DNA from: Hahella sp. CCB-MM4
GTDB taxonomy: Bacteria; Pseudomonadota; Gammaproteobacteria; Pseudomonadales; Oleiphilaceae
Assembly: GCF_002260525.1 (NCBI RefSeq)
Contig: NZ_MRYI01000001.1
Location: 620,001 to 684,000, forward strand
DNA: 64,000 nt
Reading direction: 5' to 3'
Positions 43,227 to 51,106 of this stretch are shown here, piece after piece. The notes beneath the pieces are model-generated. The model had not been told where the DNA came from. It was given only the letters and a program-made list of their open reading frames with translations, and ran no database searches. The translations under genes and the position numbers were made by a program. Numbering within the stretch: the stretch's first letter is position 1; each line of letters begins with the position of its first letter.

Positions 43227-44231
43227 TCACTCGCGGCCGTCAACGCATTCAGCCTTGGTCGGGTCAGCGTGACAGCGCACTTTCAGCATCAGCTTCAACG
43301 CTTTAGGGTTATAGATACCATCTTCCTTCAGGGAGATACGCACTTCCTTCAACATATTGTCGAAACCTTCGGCGTCTTCGCGGCTTGGACGAACCCAGGT
43401 CGTATCAGGAATTTCCGCTTCCGCTTTCTTCACAATTTCCATGAATTCAGCAAACCGGCTTTGATAATACTCACGCATATTCTGGGCAAATTCCCGGTCG
43501 AAGCGATCGGCATGGACCACTACCTGGAAAGTCATTTGCGCAAAATTGTAGTGGAAGATCCCACCGTCTGGCTCCAGGCCTTTATAGAGTTCCAACGGGG
43601 TGTAGGCGACCGCGGGCGCATAGGCCACATCCACGCTGCCATTATTGAATTTTCCTGCAAAGCTTGAAGTCGTCGCGCTGACAACCGAAGCCCCCACCTG
43701 ACGAACCATGGTCACTGCCGCCGGGTCATAATCCAGCGTGGCGATTTTCTTGCCCTGAATTTTTTCCACTTTATCGATGGTGCGATCCCGCAGGAAAACA
43801 TATACCGCACCTGCCGGGGCAATACCGGCAATCTCATACTTACCTTCCAGCATCAGCTTGGCCGCTTTGGAGCTGGCCAAAGTCTGCATAACCGTCTCCA
43901 GCTCGCTGTATCCGGGAATCGCGCCGACGGCTACCAGGGTTCCGGTAAACTGGTTGTATTCGCGGGCACGCACGTCTGTCAGCAATACGGCATCACACTG
44001 TCCGGCCTTAAAATCATCTGACGCGATTTTTTCATCCGTGTAAGCACTCATGTCCAGATCATATCCCCAACCCAGCGCCTTCACTTTGGTTGCTTTGGTC
44101 AGGTTAAAAATGGGACCGGTCGCCCCAAGAGGATCAAAAATACAGAAGTTTCGCTTTTCTGCGGCTTGTGCAGAAACCGCAGTCACACAAAGCGCCAGGC
44201 CCAATAGCGCACGACGGATGCCACCAGTCAT
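43227..44231 (-). CDS. Periplasmic solute-binding-like protein (DUF6091-like)
   Basis: A 334-residue exported protein; signal peptide about 1-23 ending SAQA. The mature protein starts with FCIFDPLGATGPIFNLT and has the two-lobe solute-binding pattern (GQCDAVLLTDVRAREYN; GKKIATLDYDPAA), similar in kind to TAXI and PhnD receptors. Four cysteines include a C-terminal pair (RCHADPTKAEC) that may form a disulfide. Homologues in marine gammaproteobacteria are annotated only as putative solute-binding proteins, and no transporter genes adjoin it. ATG 44231 has GGAGAA upstream. Confidence 0.8.
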   Translation of the reverse strand: MTGGIRRALLGLALCVTAVSAQAAEKRNFCIFDPLGATGPIFNLTKATKVKALGWGYDLDMSAYTDEKIASDDFKAGQCDAVLLTDVRAREYNQFTGTLVAVGAIPGYSELETVMQTLASSKAAKLMLEGKYEIAGIAPAGAVYVFLRDRTIDKVEKIQGKKIATLDYDPAAVTMVRQVGASVVSATTSSFAGKFNNGSVDVAYAPAVAYTPLELYKGLEPDGGIFHYNFAQMTFQVVVHADRFDREFAQNMREYYQSRFAEFMEIVKKAEAEIPDTTWVRPSREDAEGFDNMLKEVRISLKEDGIYNPKALKLMLKVRCHADPTKAECVDGRE

Positions 44232-44631
44232 GAGAGTTCTCCATTAAACTGTTATCGTTATATTTAGCCCACCGTATTGCCGAACATGGCATCCGGCTGG
44301 GTTCAGTTTTTGTTCTTTGAGGTTATTTTTATCTTGAATTTCGACGCCTATCCCGGCCAAATAGAAATTCAAACACTCGTTTAATATAGAGTAAGGCTAT
44401 CGTTTTTAATGCCGGAAAGTGCACATTTTGAAGCTTTTATTTACATGATATGCGCGCCATTTAAGGCTTCAGAGACTTTATCCCCCGCTTTATTCAGAGT
44501 AACATGAGCGCCGTGTTATGAACTCGCACCGGTAAATTCCCAGTAATTGACACGTGTGCGATCCGCAAACCGTGAAAGGCTAGAGCAATTTTTTCAATTC
44601 TCGTCCATAGATTCAGAGTGTCCATTTCCCC
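44232..44631. other. 400-base AT-rich divergent gap, no gene seen
   Basis: Holds a perfect 9-bp dyad TTGAATTTC (44334-44342) and GAAATTCAA (44364-44372) with a 21-nt loop, suited to an operator. It must contain the promoters of the binding-protein gene (minus) and of rnb (plus), but none can be named with confidence. Confidence 0.5.
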
Positions 44632-46602
44632 ATGTTAAATTCCGACGTATTGTCACAACTCAAGCAATTCAAACAGGATCTGCGTGAAGCCAACAACCGC
44701 TTTGAAGGTATTGTGAAAGGCAGCCCAGGCCGATTTGGGTTTGTCACTATGGAAGAAGGGCGGGAGGCATTTCTGAATCCCGACGAAATGCAAAGAGTTT
44801 TCCCGGGGGATAAAGTCCTGGCGGAAGTGAGCCAGGATGAGAAAGGTCGCGATGTCGCCAAGGTAGTGGAATGCCTGGACAGCGAGCTGAAATATTTTGT
44901 CGGCCGCTATTTGGTTCGCGGCAATGGACATTTTGTCGATCCGGATCTTAACGGTTTGAGCCGCTGGATTTTTATCCCGCCCAAAAAGCGGAAGCAGGCA
45001 GAGGTTGGCGACTACATTCTGTGCCGGGTTTTGCAACACCCATTCAAGGAAGGCAAACCCCAGGCCGAGGTGGTAAAGATTATCGGTAAAGACGGTCAGC
45101 CCGGATTACCCGTTGACTACATGCTGGCCAAATTCAACCTGAATGCCAAAAACCCCGCACGGTTTGACGAAAAACGGGCACAGAAAATTCTCGAAGAACA
45201 GGCAAAAAGCCGTGTGGATTATCGTGAATTGCCATTCCTGACCATTGATGCAGCAACCACCCAGGATATGGACGATGCGCTTCATGCCGCTGCTGCGGAA
45301 AATGGCGGCTGGACTTTACAGGTGGCGATTGCTGATCCGGCCAGTCTGGTGGAAGAAGGCGGTGATATCGACAAATACGCACGTCGTCTTGGCGCAACAC
45401 ACTACTTCCCGGACCGTATTGTTCCCATGCTGCCACCCCGGCTGGCAAACCATTATTGCTCGCTGCTGGCCGGTGAAGACCGTCTGGTACTGATGTGCAC
45501 CATGCAGATTTCAGCGGATGGCAACATTGAAAGCAGCCGCATTGAAGAAGCGGTCATCAAGAGCAAGGCCAAACTCAGCTACGAAGATGTCGCATCCGTT
45601 CTGGATGGAAAAGAGAGCTCCCACGAATTTTCTGATCAGCTATCCACATTGAAGGCTGTCACCGATGCCCTGCGTCAACGCCGTCAGCAGGATTGCCTGA
45701 TTACACCAGACCGCCCCGAATACCGACTGATACTGGATGACAACAAGAAAGTCACCGATATCGCTCTCAAAGTGAGCAATGCCGCCCACGGTGTGGTGGA
45801 AGAAGCTATGGTCGCCGCCAACCGGTGTGCTGCGGCCTACCTTGCCGAACACTGCAAGCCGGCCTTGTATATGGCTCACAGTGGATTCCGGGAAGAAAGG
45901 ATTGAACAGATCCAACAGATCATGAGTGAACAGTGCCCTGGCTTCGACGCCAGCGTGCTAACGCAATGGCAGGGTCTCAAGACTCTGATGCAAAGCGAAG
46001 AAGTGCAGAAATCCGAACTCCCTCTGGCAGCGATTGCCAGCCGGTTGCTGGCCCGGGGAACACTGAGCCGGACACCCGCCCCCCACGCAGGGATGGGACT
46101 GGAGTCCTACACCACATTCACCAGCCCGATCCGGAAATACCTGGACCTGACTGTCCACCGCTTGATCAAGGCTTCGTTGAATAGCGGCAAAAGCCCCAGC
46201 ATCAATGAACGTATGGTGGAGCGCCTGCAGGAAGCTCAGCGCAACGGCCGTAATGCGGTTAACGGCGCAGAGAACTGGTTGAAGTGTGAATTTGCCCAGA
46301 CTCTGACAGGCAAACCTCTGCAGGGTACCGTACAACATACTAACGGTGCCGGATTCCAGGTACGACTGAATGACACCGGTATTGAAGGCCTGATCAACCT
46401 GGGCGAGCTGAAAGAGAAATTCCGGTTCGATGGCACCTACTTCCAGCACATTGGCGACAAGCATCAATACCGCCTGGAGCAACCTGTTGAAGTGGTTATC
46501 ACCCAAGTGGATATGGATAAGAAACAGATCACGATGGCTCTGACGGAAGTGCAGTCCGAAGCGGAATCAACTGCTTCCCAAACGGCCGAGCAAAACGCCT
46601 GA
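44632..46602 (+). CDS. rnb: Exoribonuclease II / RNB-family
   Basis: Processive 3'-to-5' exoribonuclease of 656 residues. N-terminal cold-shock-type RNA-binding domains (KGSPGRFGFVTM), the RNB catalytic domain with the metal-binding aspartates in DAATTQDMDDALH, the FTSPIRKYLDLTVHR motif typical of RNase II/R, and a C-terminal S1 domain (GTVQHTNGAGFQVRL). The length is that of RNase II (about 640), short of RNase R (about 800), with no basic C-terminal tail. All aspartates of the metal site look present. ATG 44632; followed by a strong terminator, so monocistronic. Confidence 0.92.
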   Translation: MLNSDVLSQLKQFKQDLREANNRFEGIVKGSPGRFGFVTMEEGREAFLNPDEMQRVFPGDKVLAEVSQDEKGRDVAKVVECLDSELKYFVGRYLVRGNGHFVDPDLNGLSRWIFIPPKKRKQAEVGDYILCRVLQHPFKEGKPQAEVVKIIGKDGQPGLPVDYMLAKFNLNAKNPARFDEKRAQKILEEQAKSRVDYRELPFLTIDAATTQDMDDALHAAAAENGGWTLQVAIADPASLVEEGGDIDKYARRLGATHYFPDRIVPMLPPRLANHYCSLLAGEDRLVLMCTMQISADGNIESSRIEEAVIKSKAKLSYEDVASVLDGKESSHEFSDQLSTLKAVTDALRQRRQQDCLITPDRPEYRLILDDNKKVTDIALKVSNAAHGVVEEAMVAANRCAAAYLAEHCKPALYMAHSGFREERIEQIQQIMSEQCPGFDASVLTQWQGLKTLMQSEEVQKSELPLAAIASRLLARGTLSRTPAPHAGMGLESYTTFTSPIRKYLDLTVHRLIKASLNSGKSPSINERMVERLQEAQRNGRNAVNGAENWLKCEFAQTLTGKPLQGTVQHTNGAGFQVRLNDTGIEGLINLGELKEKFRFDGTYFQHIGDKHQYRLEQPVEVVITQVDMDKKQITMALTEVQSEAESTASQTAEQNA

Positions 46603-46611
46603 TAGCGATCT

Positions 46612-46651
46612 AGCACCAACCCACCCGGTCAATATCCGGTGGGTTGGTGCT
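46612..46651 (+). terminator. Long hairpin after rnb
   Basis: Perfect 14-bp stem AGCACCAACCCACC/GGTGGGTTGGTGCT with a 12-nt loop. It begins 10 bases after the rnb stop codon. No T-run follows, but the stem is one of the strongest in the window. Confidence 0.75.
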
Positions 46652-46864
46652 CACACACTCCCCCATTGGTCAAGCTGAATTGCAAAGGCTTGCGACCCAG
46701 GCAACAAAGCCGAAGATCCCTCGTTGTCAGTTCTCCCCCAGTGCTGCTATGGTTCCCGGGCACCATCAGGCAGTCCGTCGTCGTATACAGGCATGATGCA
46801 AGCACAACAGCAGACACCTGCCCTTACATAAAAAGAAAATCTTTGAAACAAGAAGAGGTATTGG

Positions 46865-47359
46865 ATGAACATCAAGGGACAATATCATTTTCCCTACAGT
46901 GTAGAGACCGTTTATCAAACCTATGGAAACCCCAGGCATATCGAGGAAAAACAGCGATTCCTCGGCTCCCGCAACATAGACATCCAGCAGTGTGCACAAT
47001 CAGAAGAGCATTTTCAGCTTAAAGTGGTTCGAGAAGTTCCGGCAGAAGCCCCGGCAATGCTGAAAAAATTCATTGCAGACTGGAATACACTCATCCAGCA
47101 GGAAAGCTGGGAATATAATGGATCCCAGGGTTATAACGCCCAATTGAAGGTTTCCATCGAAGGTGTTCCCGTCACTATTACGGGCGATATTCAACTGATC
47201 CCGGACGGTGAAGGTTGCACCCATCTCATCACCCTGAAGTTTGACTGCAAAATTCCCATCGTTGGAAAAAAACTGGCAGAGTTTGTCGCCGGCAAGACAG
47301 AGGAAGCCATGCAGAATGAATTCGCCTTTGTCTCCGATTACCTGCAGGCGAATCATTAA
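46865..47359 (+). CDS. DUF2505 protein, SRPBCC fold
   Basis: A 164-residue protein of the DUF2505 family in the START/SRPBCC lipid-binding superfamily. Marks are the opening YHFPYSVETVYQTYGNPRH and the late helix VGKKLAEFVAGKTEEAMQNEF. No signal peptide; a hydrophobic cavity for a small ligand is expected from the fold. The role is unknown. The 260-base gap before it shows no gene. Its 3' end overlaps the convergent SDR by 4 bases. Confidence 0.85.
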   Translation: MNIKGQYHFPYSVETVYQTYGNPRHIEEKQRFLGSRNIDIQQCAQSEEHFQLKVVREVPAEAPAMLKKFIADWNTLIQQESWEYNGSQGYNAQLKVSIEGVPVTITGDIQLIPDGEGCTHLITLKFDCKIPIVGKKLAEFVAGKTEEAMQNEFAFVSDYLQANH

Positions 47360-48186
47360 CCCCGTTGACGAACGGTTAAAATCCGCTCACGTCCTTTTTT
47401 GCGTAAACGACGGGACATCCACACTGCGGAACTTGGCAGCAGATTAGCAATTCTGGCCAGCCAACCTCGGTATACAGGCAGCGCCACTTCCAGTGGTGCG
47501 TGCCTGAGGATATTGCCAAACACCGAAGCGGCAATCTCCTCGACAGTTAAGGCACGACCACCTGAAAAAGTCAGTGCAGCTTCTTCCGGATAATCCAGCT
47601 GCAGATCATACATTGCTGTCTTGATCAAATCCGGGCAAAGCACTGTCACATCGATGCCGGTCTCAGCCAGCTCCTGGGCCAGAATCAGGCTGTATGCACG
47701 TACTCCCACCTTACTGACGCTGTAGAACCCCAAACCGGGAACCGGCGCAACACCAGCCAGTGAAGCAATATTGATGATATGGCCGGCATCAGTCTTCAGC
47801 ATATGGCGCACAGCCATCTGACTACCGAGAACCACTCCTTTGAGATTCACATCCAGATGAAAATCCAGATCCTGACTGGGGACATCTTTCAGAAAACCCG
47901 GTCGAATCACACCGGCATTGTTGATAAGAACATCCAAGCGGGCCCACTTGCGCATGAGCAAATCATACAATTCCCCCCACTCGCCTTCCGCCCGCACATC
48001 AAGGCGAGACAGAAACACCTGATCCTCTGGCCATTCTGACTGTCGGCAGCGGATCTCAAGCATTGGCAGATCAATATCGGTCGCCACCACCAGATAACCC
48101 TGACTAATGGCGTGATTGACCAACTGTGCACCAACACCATTGGCACAACCGGTAATCCAGATGACGGGCTTTTCGGAAACAGACAT
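47356..48186 (-). CDS. Short-chain dehydrogenase/reductase
   Basis: NAD(P)-dependent SDR of 276 residues. The cofactor motif is GCANGVGAQ, NNAG is present, and the catalytic residues are in NIASLAGV and YSVSKVG. ATDID after strand 2 suggests NAD(H). A C-terminal arginine-rich tail (SRRLRKKGRERILTVRQRG) and the nearby hydrophobic segment point to membrane association. The substrate is unknown. It converges with the DUF2505 gene (4-base overlap); 150 bases lie between its start and the bfd gene end. Confidence 0.88.
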   Translation of the reverse strand: MSVSEKPVIWITGCANGVGAQLVNHAISQGYLVVATDIDLPMLEIRCRQSEWPEDQVFLSRLDVRAEGEWGELYDLLMRKWARLDVLINNAGVIRPGFLKDVPSQDLDFHLDVNLKGVVLGSQMAVRHMLKTDAGHIINIASLAGVAPVPGLGFYSVSKVGVRAYSLILAQELAETGIDVTVLCPDLIKTAMYDLQLDYPEEAALTFSGGRALTVEEIAASVFGNILRHAPLEVALPVYRGWLARIANLLPSSAVWMSRRLRKKGRERILTVRQRG

Positions 48187-48329
48187 ACCTTCCCCTATGA
48201 TTGTTATTCAGCAGAGGGTGATGTTGATTACATTAGTTGCTTACATTAAGGGTAGGATAAAGAAATGGATTCAGGATATAGCGCCATTCCATTGCGGAAT
48301 AGCGTCATAGATATATTGCTGTTCGGAGA

Positions 48330-48548
48330 TCAGGCAGCTGTGGGCGCTGGGACCGATGCGGCGTAAAACATGTCTTCACGCACTGTGGACTTGAGAGATT
48401 CAAATACATCGCGTGCAACCGTGACGCATTGTGCACAATCCTTGGCCAGGCCAAGCTTGTTAACAACGTCTTTCAGGCGGCGGGCACCGTTTTCAACTTC
48501 CCGCTGAATATCCCGGTCGGTAATACCCTTACACAGGCACACGTACAT
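48330..48548 (-). CDS. bfd: Bacterioferritin-associated ferredoxin
   Basis: A 72-residue [2Fe-2S] protein that reduces and releases iron from bacterioferritin. The BFD motif is plain: MYVCLCKGIT and, after a helix, DCAQC (Cys ligands C4, C6 and a C-x2-C pair near 38-41). Normal length. A Fur-like box 87-105 bases upstream of the start fits induction under iron starvation, as for Pseudomonas bfd. No bacterioferritin gene is in the window. Confidence 0.92.
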   Translation of the reverse strand: MYVCLCKGITDRDIQREVENGARRLKDVVNKLGLAKDCAQCVTVARDVFESLKSTVREDMFYAASVPAPTAA

Positions 48549-48634
48549 GAATGCATATCCTCTGTAGATACTTATTTAACCAGATATGTTTAACCAAACA
48601 TGGTCAATACCAAACACTGAAAAGATCTTAATCT

Positions 48635-48653
48635 AAATGAGAATGTTTATCAA
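48635..48653. promoter_or_regulatory. Fur-like box upstream of bfd
   Basis: AATGAGAATGTTTATC matches 13 of 16 bases of the corresponding part of the Fur consensus. It sits in the gap between bfd (minus) and the ilv leader (plus), nearer to bfd. Confidence 0.55.
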
Positions 48654-48723
48654 TAATATTTTTGTTAGTTTAATCACGTTCTTATTCCAATCTGACAACG
48701 TGAGCATTTTTTGCACTTTGGGG

Positions 48724-48753
48724 TTGTCAAACCAGGGGAAATACGACTATATT
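48724..48753 (+). promoter_or_regulatory. Sigma-70-type promoter of the ilv operon
   Basis: TTGTCA (48724-48729), an 18-base spacer and TATATT (48748-48753). The expected start is near 48760, giving a leader that begins about 40 bases before the leader peptide. Confidence 0.65.
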
Positions 48754-48799
48754 TCAGCCTCATCGATTTTATTTTTTACGGTAACTAAAGTTTAAACCC

Positions 48800-48886
48800 A
48801 TGAAGCAAAACCTGATTCTAGTCGTCAACCTAGTCGTGGTGGTCGTCGTACCATTGCGGGGGTTGTCGTTGCTGAATCAAAAATAA
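48800..48886 (+). CDS. Leu/Val-rich leader peptide of the ilv operon
   Basis: A 28-codon reading frame starting ATG at 48800 and ending TAA at 48884-48886. Of its codons nine are Val and seven Leu, with one Ile; the densest run is codons 11-17, one Leu then six Val (LVVVVVV). This is the design of attenuation leader peptides of enteric ilv operons: shortage of charged branched-chain tRNAs stalls the ribosome in the leader. The peptide is too short for most gene finders. Its mRNA segment 48856-48864 pairs exactly with the left arm of the downstream terminator. Confidence 0.88.
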   Translation: MKQNLILVVNLVVVVVVPLRGLSLLNQK

Positions 48887-48934
48887 AGTAAGACTTCAGA
48901 AAACCCCCGCTTCGAAAGAACCGGGGGTTTTTTT
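48856..48934 (+). terminator. Transcription attenuator of the ilv operon
   Basis: Terminator: CCCCCG (48904-48909) and CGGGGG (48922-48927) around a 12-nt loop, extended by A/T pairs, then seven T (48928-48934). Antiterminator: GCGGGGGTT (48856-48864), within the leader-peptide frame, pairs perfectly with AACCCCCGC (48902-48910), which would break the terminator. Confidence 0.88.
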
Positions 48935-48994
48935 ATGCCCCCGGGTCAGGCGGAAAGAACCATTGCAGACATAAAAGCATAAACAGGTAGACCC

Positions 48995-50704
48995 ATGAAC
49001 GGCGCGCAAGCAATTATCAACGCTTTGGAAGCTTACGGAACCAGAACCATCTTCGGCTATCCCGGTGGCTGTATCATGCCACTTTATGACGCCTTAATTG
49101 ATTCATCCCTCGAACACATTCTCTGCCGTCACGAACAGGCAGCCGCCCTGGCTGCTGATGGCTTTGCCCGAGCTTCAGGACAGCTGGGGGTCTGCGTTGC
49201 CACCTCCGGTCCCGGTGCCACCAACCTAATCACCGGTGTCGCCAATGCTTTCATGGATTCCATCCCCATGCTGGTGATTACCGGGCAAGTGCCTGCTGGA
49301 TTAATCGGCACAGATGCCTTCCAGGAAACCGACATCCTGGGCATGACTCTGGGGATCGTTAAGCACTCTTACCTGGTTGAGTCTGCAGATGATTTACCCG
49401 AAATCATGCAGCAGGCCATATCGTTGGCGACCAGCGGAAGACCGGGCCCGGTATGGATTGATATCCCCAAGGACATCCTGCTGCAGAACCTCTCCGTTGA
49501 GATTCATACCAAGGAGGCCGATCAAACGGGTACTAAACCAGGCATCAGCACCAGCGAGTTGATAGCCCAGGCCGCCGCCATGATAGCCGGATCACAAAAG
49601 CCCCTGCTCTACAGCGGTGGCGGAGTTATTGCCGCCAACGCCATCGAAGCCTTGCGGAACTTTGCCAATGAATTGGGTATCCCCCAGGTAGTGACTCTGA
49701 AAGGCATCGGCAACCCGGGTAAAAATCATCCACTGAATCTCGGTATGCTGGGAATGCACGGCTCGCGGGCGGCAAATGAAGCGGTAAATGATTGCGACCT
49801 CCTGATAGCCGTCGGCGCTCGATTCGATGACCGGGCGACAGGGAAAGCCACCAGTTTTGCACCCAACGCCCGGATCGTTCACCTGGATATTGACCACAGC
49901 GAGTTCAACAAAATAAAGACGGTCGATTGTTCATTGCACGGGGAGCTTCCTGAACTCTTGCAGCAAATGCAAAACCATTTCAACGACCGGTTACCCATTG
50001 ATAGTTGGCGGCAACACTGCCAGGAGCTGAAAGCATGCAAAGGCTTTATTCCCACTCCCAGTCCTGACGAACAGGCGCCAATCGACGGCCCCGAGTTTCT
50101 GGACCTGCTGTCCCGGCTGGCCCCAAGCGATACCGTCATCGCTTGTGACGTAGGACAACACCAGATGTGGGTAGCACAGTATGTGGACTTCGACCATCCC
50201 CGCCAACATCTTAGTAGTGGGGGGCTGGGAACCATGGGATTCGGTCTCCCGGCGGCCATGGGAGCTCAGTTTGCCCGGCCTGACGCCAAAATCATCAATA
50301 TCTCCGGGGACGGCTCATTCATGATGAATCTGCAGGAAATGGCCACCATCATGCGTTACGACCTGCCGATAAAAATTGTCATTCTGGATAATCAGCGTCT
50401 GGGCATGGTCCGACAGCAACAGGAGCTGTTTTACGGACAGCGCTACAGCGAAATCGATTTATCCGACAATCCGGAGTTCACCAACATTGCGTCCGCCTTT
50501 GGATTACATTCTCTGAAAATTGAGCAAAGACATCAGATGCGACGCGGTATTGAAACACTACTCGCCTACCCTGGGGCCATGTTGCTGCACGTTTGCATTG
50601 AATCGGATACCAACGTGTGGCCGATCGTTAAGCCAGGCGCAGGTAACGATGAAATGATTGAGCCGGCTTCCCGAAATACCGAACAGGTCGGAACCGTAGG
50701 ATAA
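48995..50704 (+). CDS. ilvG: Acetolactate synthase large subunit
   Basis: Catalytic subunit, 569 residues, joining pyruvate units to acetolactate (or 2-aceto-2-hydroxybutyrate) in valine, leucine and isoleucine synthesis. ThDP-dependent: catalytic Glu in RHEQAAALAADG (about E47), the GDG-x26-N-type cofactor motif GDGSFMMNLQEMATIMRYDLPIKIVILDNQ, and the FAD-binding middle domain. It resembles isozyme II IlvG since the next gene is a short IlvM-like subunit, and its leader is of the same type. Starts 60 bases after the attenuator T-run. Confidence 0.93.
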   Translation: MNGAQAIINALEAYGTRTIFGYPGGCIMPLYDALIDSSLEHILCRHEQAAALAADGFARASGQLGVCVATSGPGATNLITGVANAFMDSIPMLVITGQVPAGLIGTDAFQETDILGMTLGIVKHSYLVESADDLPEIMQQAISLATSGRPGPVWIDIPKDILLQNLSVEIHTKEADQTGTKPGISTSELIAQAAAMIAGSQKPLLYSGGGVIAANAIEALRNFANELGIPQVVTLKGIGNPGKNHPLNLGMLGMHGSRAANEAVNDCDLLIAVGARFDDRATGKATSFAPNARIVHLDIDHSEFNKIKTVDCSLHGELPELLQQMQNHFNDRLPIDSWRQHCQELKACKGFIPTPSPDEQAPIDGPEFLDLLSRLAPSDTVIACDVGQHQMWVAQYVDFDHPRQHLSSGGLGTMGFGLPAAMGAQFARPDAKIINISGDGSFMMNLQEMATIMRYDLPIKIVILDNQRLGMVRQQQELFYGQRYSEIDLSDNPEFTNIASAFGLHSLKIEQRHQMRRGIETLLAYPGAMLLHVCIESDTNVWPIVKPGAGNDEMIEPASRNTEQVGTVG

Positions 50705-50774
50705 CTAGAGCAACCGGATAAACAGACTAATCAAATAGCCAGAACCCCCAAAGACAAACAGAAGGTATACAACC

Positions 50775-51038
50775 ATGAACACTCCCGCAGAGATCCACCA
50801 GTTGCAATGCCAGTTCAGCACCCAGACCGGTGCCATTGAGCGCCTTTTACGAATGATCAGAGTACGCGGATACAGGGTGCAGGATCTGCAACTGGAAATG
50901 CAGGGTGAGTTCTATCAGGCGAGTTTCTCGGTGGCAGGTCACCGCTCGATCAATAATCTGATCAGTCAGATAGATAAATTAATCGAAGTGACGGCAATTC
51001 GTCATGTGGCCCCACAGGCTCTGGACAAATGTGCCTGA
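50775..51038 (+). CDS. ilvM: Acetolactate synthase small (ACT) subunit, IlvM-like
   Basis: Regulatory subunit of 87 residues with a single ACT-like domain (TGAIERLLRMIRVRGYRVQDLQL). It has the length of E. coli IlvM (87 residues) rather than IlvH/IlvN (96-163), so it would give an isozyme II-type enzyme, classically less sensitive to valine. It lies 70 bases after ilvG in the same operon. ATG 50775 follows AGAAGG. Confidence 0.9.
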   Translation: MNTPAEIHQLQCQFSTQTGAIERLLRMIRVRGYRVQDLQLEMQGEFYQASFSVAGHRSINNLISQIDKLIEVTAIRHVAPQALDKCA

Positions 51039-51106
51039 GTGTTCATTCGACAGGCGTTATTTCAGGCAGGACTTGGTTAGTGAGCAGTCGATAGCGATAC
51101 TTCTCA

